From: Streptomyces sp. 130
GTDB taxonomy: Bacteria; Actinomycetota; Actinomycetes; Streptomycetales; Streptomycetaceae
Direction of reading: 5' to 3'
Assembly: GCF_007096885.1 (NCBI RefSeq)
Contig: NZ_VJNO01000030.1
Span: forward strand, 23,358-87,357
Length of the DNA: 64,000 nt
The number at the start of each line of letters is the position of its first letter. The first letter of the stretch is position 1. This document shows positions 11,555 through 19,138 of this stretch, in pieces. The position numbers were made by a program, and so were the translations under genes. Below the pieces are notes generated by a model. The model saw only the letters and a list, made by a program, of their open reading frames with translations, searched no databases and was not told the DNA's origin.

Positions 11555-11581
11555 GGGAATCTTTGCCGCCGACCGGACGTT
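11555..11581 (+). promoter_or_regulatory. SigR-type promoter of rbpA
   Basis: GGGAAT (11555-11560), then exactly 18 nt, then GTT (11579-11581). This is an exact match to the Streptomyces SigR consensus GGAAT-N18-GTT. It lies 61 bp before the rbpA ATG. Disulphide-stress control of rbpA through SigR is known in S. coelicolor. Confidence 0.85.
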
Positions 11582-11642
11582 GACCGATTGACGACGACAG
11601 CGACACCTGTCCTGTGGGCGACAAGCCCGGGAGGCACGATTC

Positions 11643-12017
11643 ATGAGTGAGCGAGCTCTCCGCGGCACGCGACTCGTGGTTACCAGCTACGAGACGGACC
11701 GCGGCATCGATCTGGCCCCGCGCCAGGCGGTGGAGTACGCATGCCAGAACGGACATCGATTCGAGATGCCGTTCTCGGTAGAGGCGGAAATTCCGCCGGA
11801 GTGGGAGTGCAAGGCGTGCGGCGCCCAGGCACTCCTGGTGGACGGGGACGGCCCCGAGGAGAAGAAGGGCAAGCCCGCGCGTACGCACTGGGACATGCTC
11901 ATGGAGCGGCGCACGCGGGAGGAGCTGGAGGAGGTGCTGGCCGAGCGGCTGGCCGTCCTGCGCTCCGGGGCGATGAACATCGCCGTGCATCCTCGGGACA
12001 GCAGGAAGTCCGCGTGA
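11643..12017 (+). CDS. rbpA: RNA polymerase-binding protein RbpA
   Basis: A 124-residue actinobacterial transcription activator that binds the principal sigma factor and stabilises the open complex. Zinc ligands Cys34, His38, Cys56 and Cys59 are all present in YACQNGHRF...WECKACG. The C-terminal sigma-interaction helix runs from about THWDML to LRSG (81-109), after the basic linker EEKKGKPAR. Length and motifs match the family end to end. The upstream SigR promoter supports induction by thiol oxidative stress. Confidence 0.98.
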   Translation: MSERALRGTRLVVTSYETDRGIDLAPRQAVEYACQNGHRFEMPFSVEAEIPPEWECKACGAQALLVDGDGPEEKKGKPARTHWDMLMERRTREELEEVLAERLAVLRSGAMNIAVHPRDSRKSA

Positions 12018-12041
12018 CCCGCTAGTACGGCTTTGCGACAG

Positions 12042-12080
12042 GCCGCGGGTCCGGTGCGCGATGCGTGCCGGGCCCGCGGC
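12042..12080. terminator. Convergent terminator rbpA/fxsA
   Basis: A 13-bp stem GCCGCGGGTCCGG / CCGGGCCCGCGGC with one mismatch and a 13-nt loop sits between the convergent rbpA and fxsA genes. Confidence 0.65.
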
Positions 12081-12153
12081 TTCGTCGTGTCGCGACGGCC
12101 CGTCCGGGCCGGGGGCCGGAGATGCCCTCGGTGGCCGGTCGGGCCCGAAAGGG

Positions 12154-12744
12154 TCACCGCGTCAGCGGGGGGCGGGGCTCGTCGTCCGGGCCCGGGCCGT
12201 CGCGGGGCGGCTCGTCGCGGATGACCTCGCCCTGGACGACCTTGCCGTCGGGGCGGTGGATGCGGGCCTGCTGGAAGGCGTCCGAGAAGCCGCCGGGGGC
12301 GGCCGTCCGCATGCGCCGGTCGAGCGAGCGCTCCGCGTAACGGCTGAGTGCCGTGCGCACCGGCGGGACCAGGAGCAGCAGCCCGGCCACGTCCGAGATC
12401 AGGCCGGGGATCATGATCAGCAGCCCGCCGAGCATCAGGAAGCCGTTGCCCCGGCCGCTCTCGGGGGCGGCCGGCGAGGAGCCGTCCGCGCCCGGCTGCC
12501 CCGGCATCCGCTGGAGCGTCTCGGTGAGATTGCGGAAGGCCCGGCGGCCCGCGCTCTTGATCACCGCGGCGCCGAGCACGATCCCGGCGGCCAGCAGGAT
12601 CACGACGGCCAGCCCGCCCGCGGCGTCCGCCACCAGGATCAGCAGCCAGATCTCCAGCACCGCCCACGCGGCGACGGCGAGCGGTACGAAGGTCCGGGCG
12701 CGCGAGCGCCTTCGGGCGGTCGGGGGCGGGGTGCCGGTCGTCAT
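12154..12744 (-). CDS. fxsA: FxsA family membrane protein
   Basis: A 196-residue protein with a basic N-terminus, two closely spaced helices (about 18-62) and a third hydrophobic region (about 100-130) with the FxsA signature FLMLGGLLIMIPGLISDVAGLLLL. The hydrophilic tail is rich in Asp, Pro and Arg. In E. coli FxsA relieves phage exclusion by overproduction, but the actinobacterial role is unknown. It lies 55 bp downstream of the Ppm gene on the same strand and probably shares its transcript. Confidence 0.9.
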   Translation of the reverse strand: MTTGTPPPTARRRSRARTFVPLAVAAWAVLEIWLLILVADAAGGLAVVILLAAGIVLGAAVIKSAGRRAFRNLTETLQRMPGQPGADGSSPAAPESGRGNGFLMLGGLLIMIPGLISDVAGLLLLVPPVRTALSRYAERSLDRRMRTAAPGGFSDAFQQARIHRPDGKVVQGEVIRDEPPRDGPGPDDEPRPPLTR

Positions 12745-12799
12745 GCCACCAGTGTGCCTGGCCGCCCGTCCGTACGCCGTAAGGGGGTGACGGACGGGC

Positions 12800-13567
12800 T
12801 CAGGGGGTGCGGCGGCCGAGCGCCTTGTTCGTCCGGCTGGTGACGCCCCAGGCGGTCACCCGCCACAGCGCCTCGACCAGGATGTCCTTGCTCATCTTGG
12901 AGTCGCCGACCTCGCGGTCCACGAAGGTGATCGGCACCTCGACCACGTGGAAGCCGGCCTCGACCGCGCGGCGGGCCAGGTCGACCTGGAAGCAGTAGCC
13001 CTGCGAGGCGACCGCGTCGAGCCCGATGCCCTTCAGGGTCTCGGCGCGGAAGGCGCGGTAGCCGCCGGTGACGTCCCGGGTGCGCAGGCCCAGCATCAGG
13101 CGGGAGTACGTGCTGCCGCCGCGCGAGATGAACTCGCGGGACTTGGGCCAGTTCACCACCCGGCCGCCGGGCACCCAGCGGGAGCCCAGGACCAGGTCCG
13201 CGCCCTTGAGCGCGGTGAGCAGCCGGGGCAGCTCCTCGGGCTGGTGGGAGCCGTCGGCGTCCATCTCGACCAGGACGCCGTAGTCGTGGTCCATGCCCCA
13301 GCGGAAGCCGGCGAGATAGGCCGCGCCGAGCCCTTCCTTGCCCTTGCGGTGCAGGACGTGGACGTGGTCGTCGTCCGCCGCGAGCTCGTCGGCCAGCTTG
13401 CCGGTCCCGTCGGGGCTGTTGTCGTCGGCGACGAGGATGTGGGCCTCCGGCACGGCGGCGCGCACCCGGCTCACGATCGGCTTGATGTTCTCGGCCTCGT
13501 TGTAGGTCGGGATGATCACCAGGACACTGCCGAGCGGGCCGAATCGCCGCTGACCGCCGTCGTTCAC
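12800..13567 (-). CDS. ppm1: Polyprenol monophosphomannose synthase (GT2)
   Basis: A 255-residue family-2 glycosyltransferase that moves mannose from GDP-mannose to polyprenyl phosphate, supplying protein O-mannosylation and lipoglycans. The GT2 fold is clear: VIIPTYNEAENI (about 17-28), ADDNSPDGTG, and the metal-binding MDADGSHQPEEL. Conserved GSRWVPGG and VPITFVDREVGDSKM follow. It starts at GTG 13567 behind GAGGGG. It is a stand-alone catalytic domain, not fused to apolipoprotein N-acyltransferase. A 527-bp non-coding stretch lies upstream. Confidence 0.93.
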   Translation of the reverse strand: MNDGGQRRFGPLGSVLVIIPTYNEAENIKPIVSRVRAAVPEAHILVADDNSPDGTGKLADELAADDDHVHVLHRKGKEGLGAAYLAGFRWGMDHDYGVLVEMDADGSHQPEELPRLLTALKGADLVLGSRWVPGGRVVNWPKSREFISRGGSTYSRLMLGLRTRDVTGGYRAFRAETLKGIGLDAVASQGYCFQVDLARRAVEAGFHVVEVPITFVDREVGDSKMSKDILVEALWRVTAWGVTSRTNKALGRRTP

Positions 13568-13660
13568 TTACTGCCCCTCACGTCCGTACGCAGGTGCACA
13601 CCATATCGAGCGCGGCGGCGCGCGACGCCGACCCGGTCGGGGTGGCGCCGGAGCCGCGGC

Positions 13661-13699
13661 GGACAGAAGAGCGGAATCGGGGACAGAAGTGCGGATCGG
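13661..13699. repeat. Tandem 20-bp/19-bp direct repeat
   Basis: Two adjacent copies of GGACAGAAG(A/T)GCGGA(A)TCGG differ by one substitution and one deletion. They lie about 95-132 bp upstream of the ppm1 start. Function is unknown; the block could be a regulatory site or simple slippage. Confidence 0.7.
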
Positions 13700-13954
13700 G
13701 GCCCGGTGTCCTTCGGGCCGACCTGGGACCCGCTGGCTGCGGGTCGACCTAGAGCCGTTGTCTACTGAACGTCCGGGCCCCACCCGGGTCGCACCCTCCG
13801 TCCGGCTGAAGCCTTCCCTCGCCCCCGAGGCGCGGGCGCTGAACCTGGCTGTCAGTGGTGGTGCGCCGGTGCGGCACACCACCCCGTGACCCAGCGGCGT
13901 TCGACGACTGCGTGGAGGTTTCACCGGTCGGACGTCCTGTGGTGGACTCGGCCG

Positions 13955-13985
13955 AACCTACCGGCCGATGGCCGCATTCTGTCAA
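13955..13985 (-). promoter_or_regulatory. Possible HrdB-type promoter toward ppm1
   Basis: On the minus strand a perfect TTGACA (13985-13980) is followed after 19 nt by TAGGTT (13960-13955). The spacer is one base longer than ideal, and the leader to ppm1 would be nearly 390 nt. Confidence 0.35.
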
Positions 13986-14055
13986 TACTCGTCTGACCTG
14001 CAACGATTACCGAAATCGCCTGGTCAGTCCCGAAGATCCCCAGGTAGCGGAAGAG

Positions 14056-14082
14056 CCGGCCCGCCTCCGGTCGGCGGGCCGG
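14056..14082 (-). terminator. Terminator of the amidohydrolase gene
   Basis: A perfect 10-bp stem CCGGCCCGCC / GGCGGGCCGG with a 7-nt loop begins 12 nt past the stop codon. Confidence 0.7.
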
Positions 14083-14094
14083 AACGTCCGCACG

Positions 14095-15741
14095 TCACTC
14101 GTTCGGCCTTACGTAGACAGTTTGTCCGAGGACCACGGTGCGCAGGCAGACCGGCAGGTCGGCGCCGGGCCGGAGGTCGGGCAGCCCCGGCGTCCCGGAC
14201 CGGGGGTCGGTCGACCAGCGCGCCACCCGGTCGTCCGGCGCCTGGACCACCAGCTCGTCGGTGCGCCAGACCGCGTAGTCGGCCGGGGCGCCGGGCACCA
14301 GGGTCCCCGCGTCGTCCCGCCCGAGGGCCCGCCAGCCGCCCCGGGTGTGCGCGGTGAAGGCCGCCCGGACCGAGACGCGGTGCTCCAGGGTCCGGTGGAA
14401 CGCGGCGGCCCGTACGGTCCCCCAGGGGTCCAGCGGGGTCACCGGGCTGTCCGAGCCGAAGGCGAGCGGCACGCCGGCCCGCAGGAGCGCCGCGTACGGG
14501 TTGAGGGTGGCGGCCCGTCCGGCGCCGAGGCGCTGGGCGTACATGCCCTCCTCGCCGCCCCACGCCGCGTCGAAGGCGGGCTGGACGGAGGCGGTGAGGC
14601 CCAGCTCCGCGAAGGCCGCGACGGTCTGGGGGGTGAGCATCTCCGCGTGCTCGACGCGGTGCCGGGCGGCACGGATGCGGGCGAGGCCCACCTTCCCGGC
14701 CGCGGCCCTGACGCCCTCGACGACCGCCGAGAGCGCGGCGTCCCCGATGGCGTGGAAGCCCGCCTGGAGCCCCGCCTCGGTGCAGGCGGCGACGTGGGCG
14801 GCGATCCGGGCGGCGTCCAGGTGGGCGGTGCCGGTGTGCGGGGCGTCGGCGTACGGCTCGTGCAGGCAGGCGGTGTGCGAGCCGAGCGAGCCGTCCACGA
14901 AGAGGTCGCCGGCCGCGCCGACGGCGCCGAGCTCGCGCACGCGCCGGGCGTCCTTCTCGTCGGCCACCTCCTGGGCCCAGTAGCCGAAGACCCGGGGCCC
15001 GGGCTCCTCGGCGGCCACCTTCAGCAGCCCGGTGAAGTCGTCCTCGTCGGAGATGTCGGGGCCGCCGCACTCGTGGACGGAGCCGATGCCGAGGGAGGCG
15101 GCGTGGCGCAGGGCGGCCCGCTGGGCCCCGGCGCGCTGGGCGGGCGTGACGGCGTCGTGGGCGGCCGCGCGCACGGCGTGGTGGGCGGCGGCGGTCAGCG
15201 GGCCGTCCGGGTGGTATCCGGCCATCGCGGTGACGCCGGGGACGAGGTCGAGCAGGGCGGTGCTGACGGCCGCCGAGTGCACGTCGACCCGGGGCAGGTA
15301 GACGGGCCGGCCGGCCGCCGCCTCGTCCAGCTCGGCGCGGGAGGGCGGGCGCTGCTCGGGCCAGCGGGTGGCGTCCCAGCCGTGTCCGAGGACGACCCGG
15401 TCGGCGGGGTGGGCGGCGACGTGGGCGCGGACGCGGCCGAGGGCGTCGCCGAGGGTGCGGGCGCCGGAGAGGTCGAGCCCGGTGAGGGCCAGGCCGGTCG
15501 AGGTGGTGTGGACGTGGGCGTCGGTGAACGCGGGGGTGACCAGCGCCCCGTCGAGGTCGATCACCTCGTCGACGCCGCTCGCGAAGGCGTCGGCGGCGCC
15601 TTCGGAGCCCACCCAGGCGACATGGCCCCGTTCGACCACCATGGCGGTGGCGAAGGGGTCGGCGGGGCTGTGGACGTCTCCACCGCGCAGCAGCACGGTG
15701 CGGTGTTCGCTCTGGGGGGCGGTGCTCTCGGTCATGGGCAC
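14095..15741 (-). CDS. Amidohydrolase family protein (YtcJ-like)
   Basis: A 548-residue metal-dependent hydrolase of the YtcJ/amidohydrolase_3 group. It shows the HxH metal motif DAHVHTT (about residue 75), HECGG, the later ligand HAIGDAALS, RVEHAEM and the catalytic-aspartate motif FGSDSPV. Substrate is not predictable; relatives act on cyclic or N-acyl amide substrates. The start is GTG 15741 (VPMTEST) or ATG 15735. No signal peptide is seen. An Lrp-type gene lies 41 bp upstream in the same direction and could be co-transcribed. Confidence 0.85.
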   Translation of the reverse strand: MPMTESTAPQSEHRTVLLRGGDVHSPADPFATAMVVERGHVAWVGSEGAADAFASGVDEVIDLDGALVTPAFTDAHVHTTSTGLALTGLDLSGARTLGDALGRVRAHVAAHPADRVVLGHGWDATRWPEQRPPSRAELDEAAAGRPVYLPRVDVHSAAVSTALLDLVPGVTAMAGYHPDGPLTAAAHHAVRAAAHDAVTPAQRAGAQRAALRHAASLGIGSVHECGGPDISDEDDFTGLLKVAAEEPGPRVFGYWAQEVADEKDARRVRELGAVGAAGDLFVDGSLGSHTACLHEPYADAPHTGTAHLDAARIAAHVAACTEAGLQAGFHAIGDAALSAVVEGVRAAAGKVGLARIRAARHRVEHAEMLTPQTVAAFAELGLTASVQPAFDAAWGGEEGMYAQRLGAGRAATLNPYAALLRAGVPLAFGSDSPVTPLDPWGTVRAAAFHRTLEHRVSVRAAFTAHTRGGWRALGRDDAGTLVPGAPADYAVWRTDELVVQAPDDRVARWSTDPRSGTPGLPDLRPGADLPVCLRTVVLGQTVYVRPNE

Positions 15742-15781
15742 CAGTCTCCCGCCTGCCGGGACCTGCGTGGTTCGCGCCCCC

Positions 15782-16222
15782 TCAGATCTGCGGCGGGCGC
15801 GCCTCGTACGGGGTCGACAGGACGACCGTGGTGCGGGTGGACACTCCGGCGAGGGAGCGGATGCGGGTGAGCAGGTTCTCCAGCTCCAGCGGGGTCGCCA
15901 CGCGGACCTTGAGGATGTAGTTCTCGTCGCCGGCGACGCTGTGGCACGCCTCCAGTTCGGGGACTCCGGCGAGCCGTTCGGCGATGTCGTCCGGGGCGCT
16001 GGGGTCGAACGGCTTGACCGAGATGAACGCGGTCAGGGGCAGGCCGACCGCCTCCGGGTCCACGACCGCGGCGTAGCCGCGGATCACCCCGCGCTGCTCC
16101 AGCCTGCGGACGCGCTGATGAACGGCCGAGGTGGACAGGCCAGTGGCCTTGCCCAGGTCGGTGTAGCTCATCCGCCCGTCCTTGACGAGCAACTCCACGA
16201 TGTGACGGTCCAGCTCCTCCAT
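15782..16222 (-). CDS. Lrp/AsnC family transcriptional regulator
   Basis: A 146-residue protein starting MEELDRHIVELL. The winged helix occupies about 2-60, with the recognition-helix region LSTSAVHQRVRRLEQRGVI. A RAM/AsnC ligand domain follows (ALPLTAFISVKP through LENLLTRIRSL). An N-terminal extension to 16258 is possible but unlike the family. Lrp proteins form octamers and bind amino acids. The downstream amidohydrolase is a plausible target by position only. Confidence 0.9.
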   Translation of the reverse strand: MEELDRHIVELLVKDGRMSYTDLGKATGLSTSAVHQRVRRLEQRGVIRGYAAVVDPEAVGLPLTAFISVKPFDPSAPDDIAERLAGVPELEACHSVAGDENYILKVRVATPLELENLLTRIRSLAGVSTRTTVVLSTPYEARPPQI

Positions 16223-16424
16223 ATGGATCAATCTATGGCCATGAGTCGTTCCCGGCACAGCCGCCCGGCCCTTGGGACGTCACCTGCGCCGGGCATGTGA
16301 CCAACGCCACATGTTTACGCGGCAGTAGTGGGACACGAAACGGTTACGGCCGATCGGCGGCGGGAAGTGCTTGCTGTGGCCGAGGCCACAGCGTCATGCC
16401 GGCCCATCCGAGGGGGGATTTCCC

Positions 16425-16820
16425 ATGTCACACCTGAAGCTCACCGGACGTACCGAACCGGAGCCCGTTGATCCGTTCGAGGACACCGCTCCCGACGCGT
16501 ACGACACCTTCGAGATGTACCGGGTCGTCTGCCCGGACTGCGCGCAGCCCATCGCGCTCCTGGCGGACGAGGACGTGCTCCCGGAGCACGCGCTGTGCCC
16601 GTCCCCGTGGAATCCGTTCGTGCTGACCGTGTGCCCCGGGACGGGGCGTGCCGCCGGGGCCCGGCCCGCCGAGGCGGAGGGGGTGCAGGAGCAGGAGACG
16701 GCGCTGCTGCTGACGCTCCCCCAGGGGCTCGACTGGCGGACGCAGCCCTTCTCGCACGCCGGCGGTGCCGGCTCCCGCCCGATCCGGGTGGCCCGCCCGC
16801 TCCGGCGCGAGGCCGCCTGA
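16425..16820 (+). CDS. Conserved hypothetical protein with Cys pair
   Basis: A 131-residue protein starting at ATG 16425 behind GAGGGGGGA, better than the in-frame ATG at 16371. The N-terminal part is acidic (DPFEDTAPDAYDTF). It is followed by VVCPDCAQPIALL and a later HALCPSP, so three to four cysteines could bind zinc in a ribbon-like fold. No membrane segment is present. I recognise it only as a Streptomyces conserved hypothetical next to the Lrp gene. Confidence 0.7.
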   Translation: MSHLKLTGRTEPEPVDPFEDTAPDAYDTFEMYRVVCPDCAQPIALLADEDVLPEHALCPSPWNPFVLTVCPGTGRAAGARPAEAEGVQEQETALLLTLPQGLDWRTQPFSHAGGAGSRPIRVARPLRREAA

Positions 16821-16945
16821 GCCTCCCCTCTCCCGAACGCGCGGCCGGGGTGCGTGAGCAACCCGGCGGCCGGGGAGAACCGGGTGAACATTCGCCCGAA
16901 TCGAACAGCCAGTGACCCCGCCGCGTCCCACGGCGTTGCCCCGGT

Positions 16946-17257
16946 ATGACCCCGCTGCATTCCACGGCCGGCCCCGGGCGCCGCAGGCTCGCCGCTCCAC
17001 CCACCGAAGAATCGGTTCCGCAGCCCGGTTCCGTACCGGCGTCCCAGTCCGAACCGCCCCGGTCGGCGCCGCGCGCGGTGCCCCATTCGAGCGATCCGCC
17101 GATCTACCGGGCACTGCTGCGGCACTGGGAGAGCACGGGCCGGACCCTGCCGGGCCGTCATGACCAGGACTGGAACCGGATCATGACGACGCCCGTGTGG
17201 TCGGAGCGGCCGCTGCGGGTCAGCGGGACTCAGGGCCCGCTAGGTGGCGCGCGATGA
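16946..17257 (+). CDS. Small hypothetical protein
   Basis: A 103-residue ORF. Residues 1-50 are Pro/Ser/Arg-rich and look disordered. The rest (DPPIYRALLRHWESTGRTLPG, then WNRIM...VWSERPLRVSG) has normal amino-acid composition and aromatic content, which favours a real protein. No good ribosome site precedes ATG 16946, so the start is uncertain. The 3' end overlaps the end of the convergent acyl-CoA dehydrogenase gene by 38 bp. Function unknown. Confidence 0.5.
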   Translation: MTPLHSTAGPGRRRLAAPPTEESVPQPGSVPASQSEPPRSAPRAVPHSSDPPIYRALLRHWESTGRTLPGRHDQDWNRIMTTPVWSERPLRVSGTQGPLGGAR

Positions 17258-18392
17258 CCATCCGCTGAATCTGGTTGGTGCCCTCGACGATCTGGAGCAC
17301 CTTGGCCTCGCGCATGAGGCGTTCGACGGGGAAGTCCTGCGTGTAGCCGTAGCCGCCGAGCACCTGGACGGCGTCGGTGGTCACCTGCATCGCGGCGTCC
17401 GTGCAGAAGAGCTTCGCCATGGCGGCCTGGCGCGAGAAGGGGCGGCCGGCGTCCCGCAGCCGGGCGGCCTCCAGATAGAGCGCGCGGCCGGCCTCGATGC
17501 GGGTCGCCATGTCGGCCAGCATGAACCGCAGGCCCTGGAAGTCCGCGATGGGGCGGCCGAACTGCTTGCGGCCGGTGGCGTAGCCGAGGGCCCCGTCCAG
17601 TGCGGCCTGGGCGACGCCGATGGCGCAGGCGGCGATGCCGAGACGGCCGGAGTCGAGGGCGGAGAGGGCGATCGCGAAGCCCTGGCCCTCCTCGCCGATC
17701 CGGCGTGCGTCGGGGATGCGGACGCCGTCGAAGTGGAGCTGGGCGGTGGGCGAGCCCTTCATGCCCATCTTCTTCTCGGGGACGGCCGCGCTCAGTCCGG
17801 CGGCGTCACCGGGAACGAGGAAGGCGGTGATGCCCCGGGAGCCTTCGACGCCGGTGCGGGCCAGCACGGTGTAGAAGTCGGCGATGCCGCCGTGCGTGAT
17901 CCATGCCTTGGTACCGGTGATCACCCAGTCGTCGCCGTCCCGTACGGCCTTGGTGCGCAGCGAGGCGGCGTCGGAGCCGGAGGCGGGTTCGGAGAGGCAG
18001 TAGGCGCCGAGCAGGCCGCCGGAGAGCATCGACGGGAGGTGTTCGGCGCGCTGTTCCTTGGTGCCGTAGCCGGCGAGGCCGTGGCAGGCGAGGGAGTGGA
18101 CGCTGACACCGAGGCCGACGGTGAGCCGCGCCGCGCTGAGCTCTTCGAGGACCTGGAGGTAGACCTCGTACGGCTGGTCGCCGCCGCCGTGTTCGGAGTC
18201 GTAGGGCAGGCCGAGCAGGCCTGACTCGGAGAGCAGGGTGAAGACCTCGCGGGGGAAGCGGCCCGCTTCCTCCTCCTCGGCCGCCTTCGGCGCGATCTCC
18301 CGCTGGGCGATGTCCCGTACGAGGTCGATCAACTGGCCTGCTTCCTCGGTGGGCAGACGGCGTTCGACCCACTGCGGGGATCGGTCGGACAT
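17220..18392 (-). CDS. Acyl-CoA dehydrogenase
   Basis: A 390-residue FAD enzyme introducing a trans-2,3 double bond into an acyl-CoA. The family signatures YCLSEPASGSDAASL, ITGTKAWITHGG, GRKQFGRPIADFQG and the C-terminal QIVEGTNQIQR (candidate catalytic Glu near 370) are present. The start MSDRSPQWV at 18392 is preceded by GGGAGGAGAG; the upstream in-frame GTG is not needed. Chain-length specificity cannot be read with certainty; the pattern fits short/branched-chain or general beta-oxidation enzymes. Confidence 0.95.
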   Translation of the reverse strand: MSDRSPQWVERRLPTEEAGQLIDLVRDIAQREIAPKAAEEEEAGRFPREVFTLLSESGLLGLPYDSEHGGGDQPYEVYLQVLEELSAARLTVGLGVSVHSLACHGLAGYGTKEQRAEHLPSMLSGGLLGAYCLSEPASGSDAASLRTKAVRDGDDWVITGTKAWITHGGIADFYTVLARTGVEGSRGITAFLVPGDAAGLSAAVPEKKMGMKGSPTAQLHFDGVRIPDARRIGEEGQGFAIALSALDSGRLGIAACAIGVAQAALDGALGYATGRKQFGRPIADFQGLRFMLADMATRIEAGRALYLEAARLRDAGRPFSRQAAMAKLFCTDAAMQVTTDAVQVLGGYGYTQDFPVERLMREAKVLQIVEGTNQIQRMVIARHLAGPESR

Positions 18393-18796
18393 GACGGCGC
18401 TCTCCTCCCTGTCGGGCGTTGCGGCGGTCACGCGCGCGGGGTGTGAGCGGCGCCGCCGGGGATCTCCGGGCGATGCCCGAAGTCACTGCTGCCCAGCCGA
18501 TGTTGCCCTCCCGGATTACGAGAGGCGCAGGCAGGTGGCTGTGGCGGGACGAGTATGCCCGATCGGATGGCATCCGTCACCGGTTGACCGAACATACGAA
18601 TGAACGGACTCGGAGGCCCGGCCCCGGCCCGCCCCGGAGATCATCGGTGTCGGTCCGAAGCGGGGGCGCGGCCCGGCCGGCCCGGTCCGTCCGGCGTTCC
18701 CGGCACTTCAGCCTTACGCGTTCATGTCAAGCTCGTGAGGCGGTGCACGCCGGGGGCGGGGAGCCGGTCGGGCGCCCCGCCCCTTCCGCGTACGTG
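18393..18796. other. 404-bp stretch without a supported gene
   Basis: No gene is supported on either strand. It contains the palindrome CGGATG-G-CATCCG (18564-18576), about 170 bp upstream of the acyl-CoA dehydrogenase and a possible operator. It also holds the terminator of the small gene at 18797. Confidence 0.5.
18753..18783 (-). terminator. Terminator of the small membrane-protein gene
   Basis: A perfect 9-bp GGGGCGGGG / CCCCGCCCC stem with a 13-nt loop, 14 nt past the stop of the gene at 18797-18946. Confidence 0.6.
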
Positions 18797-18946
18797 CTAG
18801 AGCAGGCCGAGCTGCGTGACGAGCATGGCGACCACGACCACGAGGGTCCAGCCCAGGACGTGCTCCAGCAGCTTGGGGCCGTCGTCGGGGCCGCCGGTGC
18901 GGGCACGGTGGCGGGCGGCGGTGAAGGAGGCGGCGGTCGCGGTCAT
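18797..18946 (-). CDS. SCO1431-family small membrane protein
   Basis: A 49-residue protein, MTATAASFTAARHRARTGG followed by PDDGPKLLEHVLGWTL and a single C-terminal helix VVVVAMLVTQLGLL. Short length, basic N-terminus and the KLLEHVLGW motif match a small Streptomyces family I recall as SCO1431-type. Function unknown. It lies between the acyl-CoA dehydrogenase and the protease cluster. Confidence 0.72.
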   Translation of the reverse strand: MTATAASFTAARHRARTGGPDDGPKLLEHVLGWTLVVVVAMLVTQLGLL

Positions 18947-19138
18947 GGCATCTCGTTCGGTCGGCCGGCAGGGGGAGCCCAGCACCCGGCCGGGACCCGA
19001 CCACAGTGCCACCCCGGCGGGCCCGGGGGTAGAGACGTCCGTCACTGCCCCCGGGCGGCCGGCCCGGCCACCGCCCCCACGACGTGCGGAAACCGTGCGC
19101 GGGGCGGCGCCGGGTGTGCCGCAGACCACACGGGGCGG

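Larger units (their letters stand above)
13568..14094. other. 527-bp gene-free stretch upstream of ppm1
   Basis: No convincing gene is present; several small ORFs on both strands lack ribosome sites and conserved features. It holds the tandem repeat at 13661-13699, a possible minus-strand promoter at 13955-13985, and the terminator at 14056-14082. Confidence 0.6.

Noticed and set aside
8909..11668. 919-codon minus-strand open frame across yczE, GDPD, MFS and the rbpA promoter
   Set aside because: It runs antisense through three well-supported genes and an intergenic promoter, with no conserved domain.
13749..14003. Small ORFs in the ppm1 leader
   Set aside because: No ribosome sites, mixed composition, and mutually overlapping on both strands.
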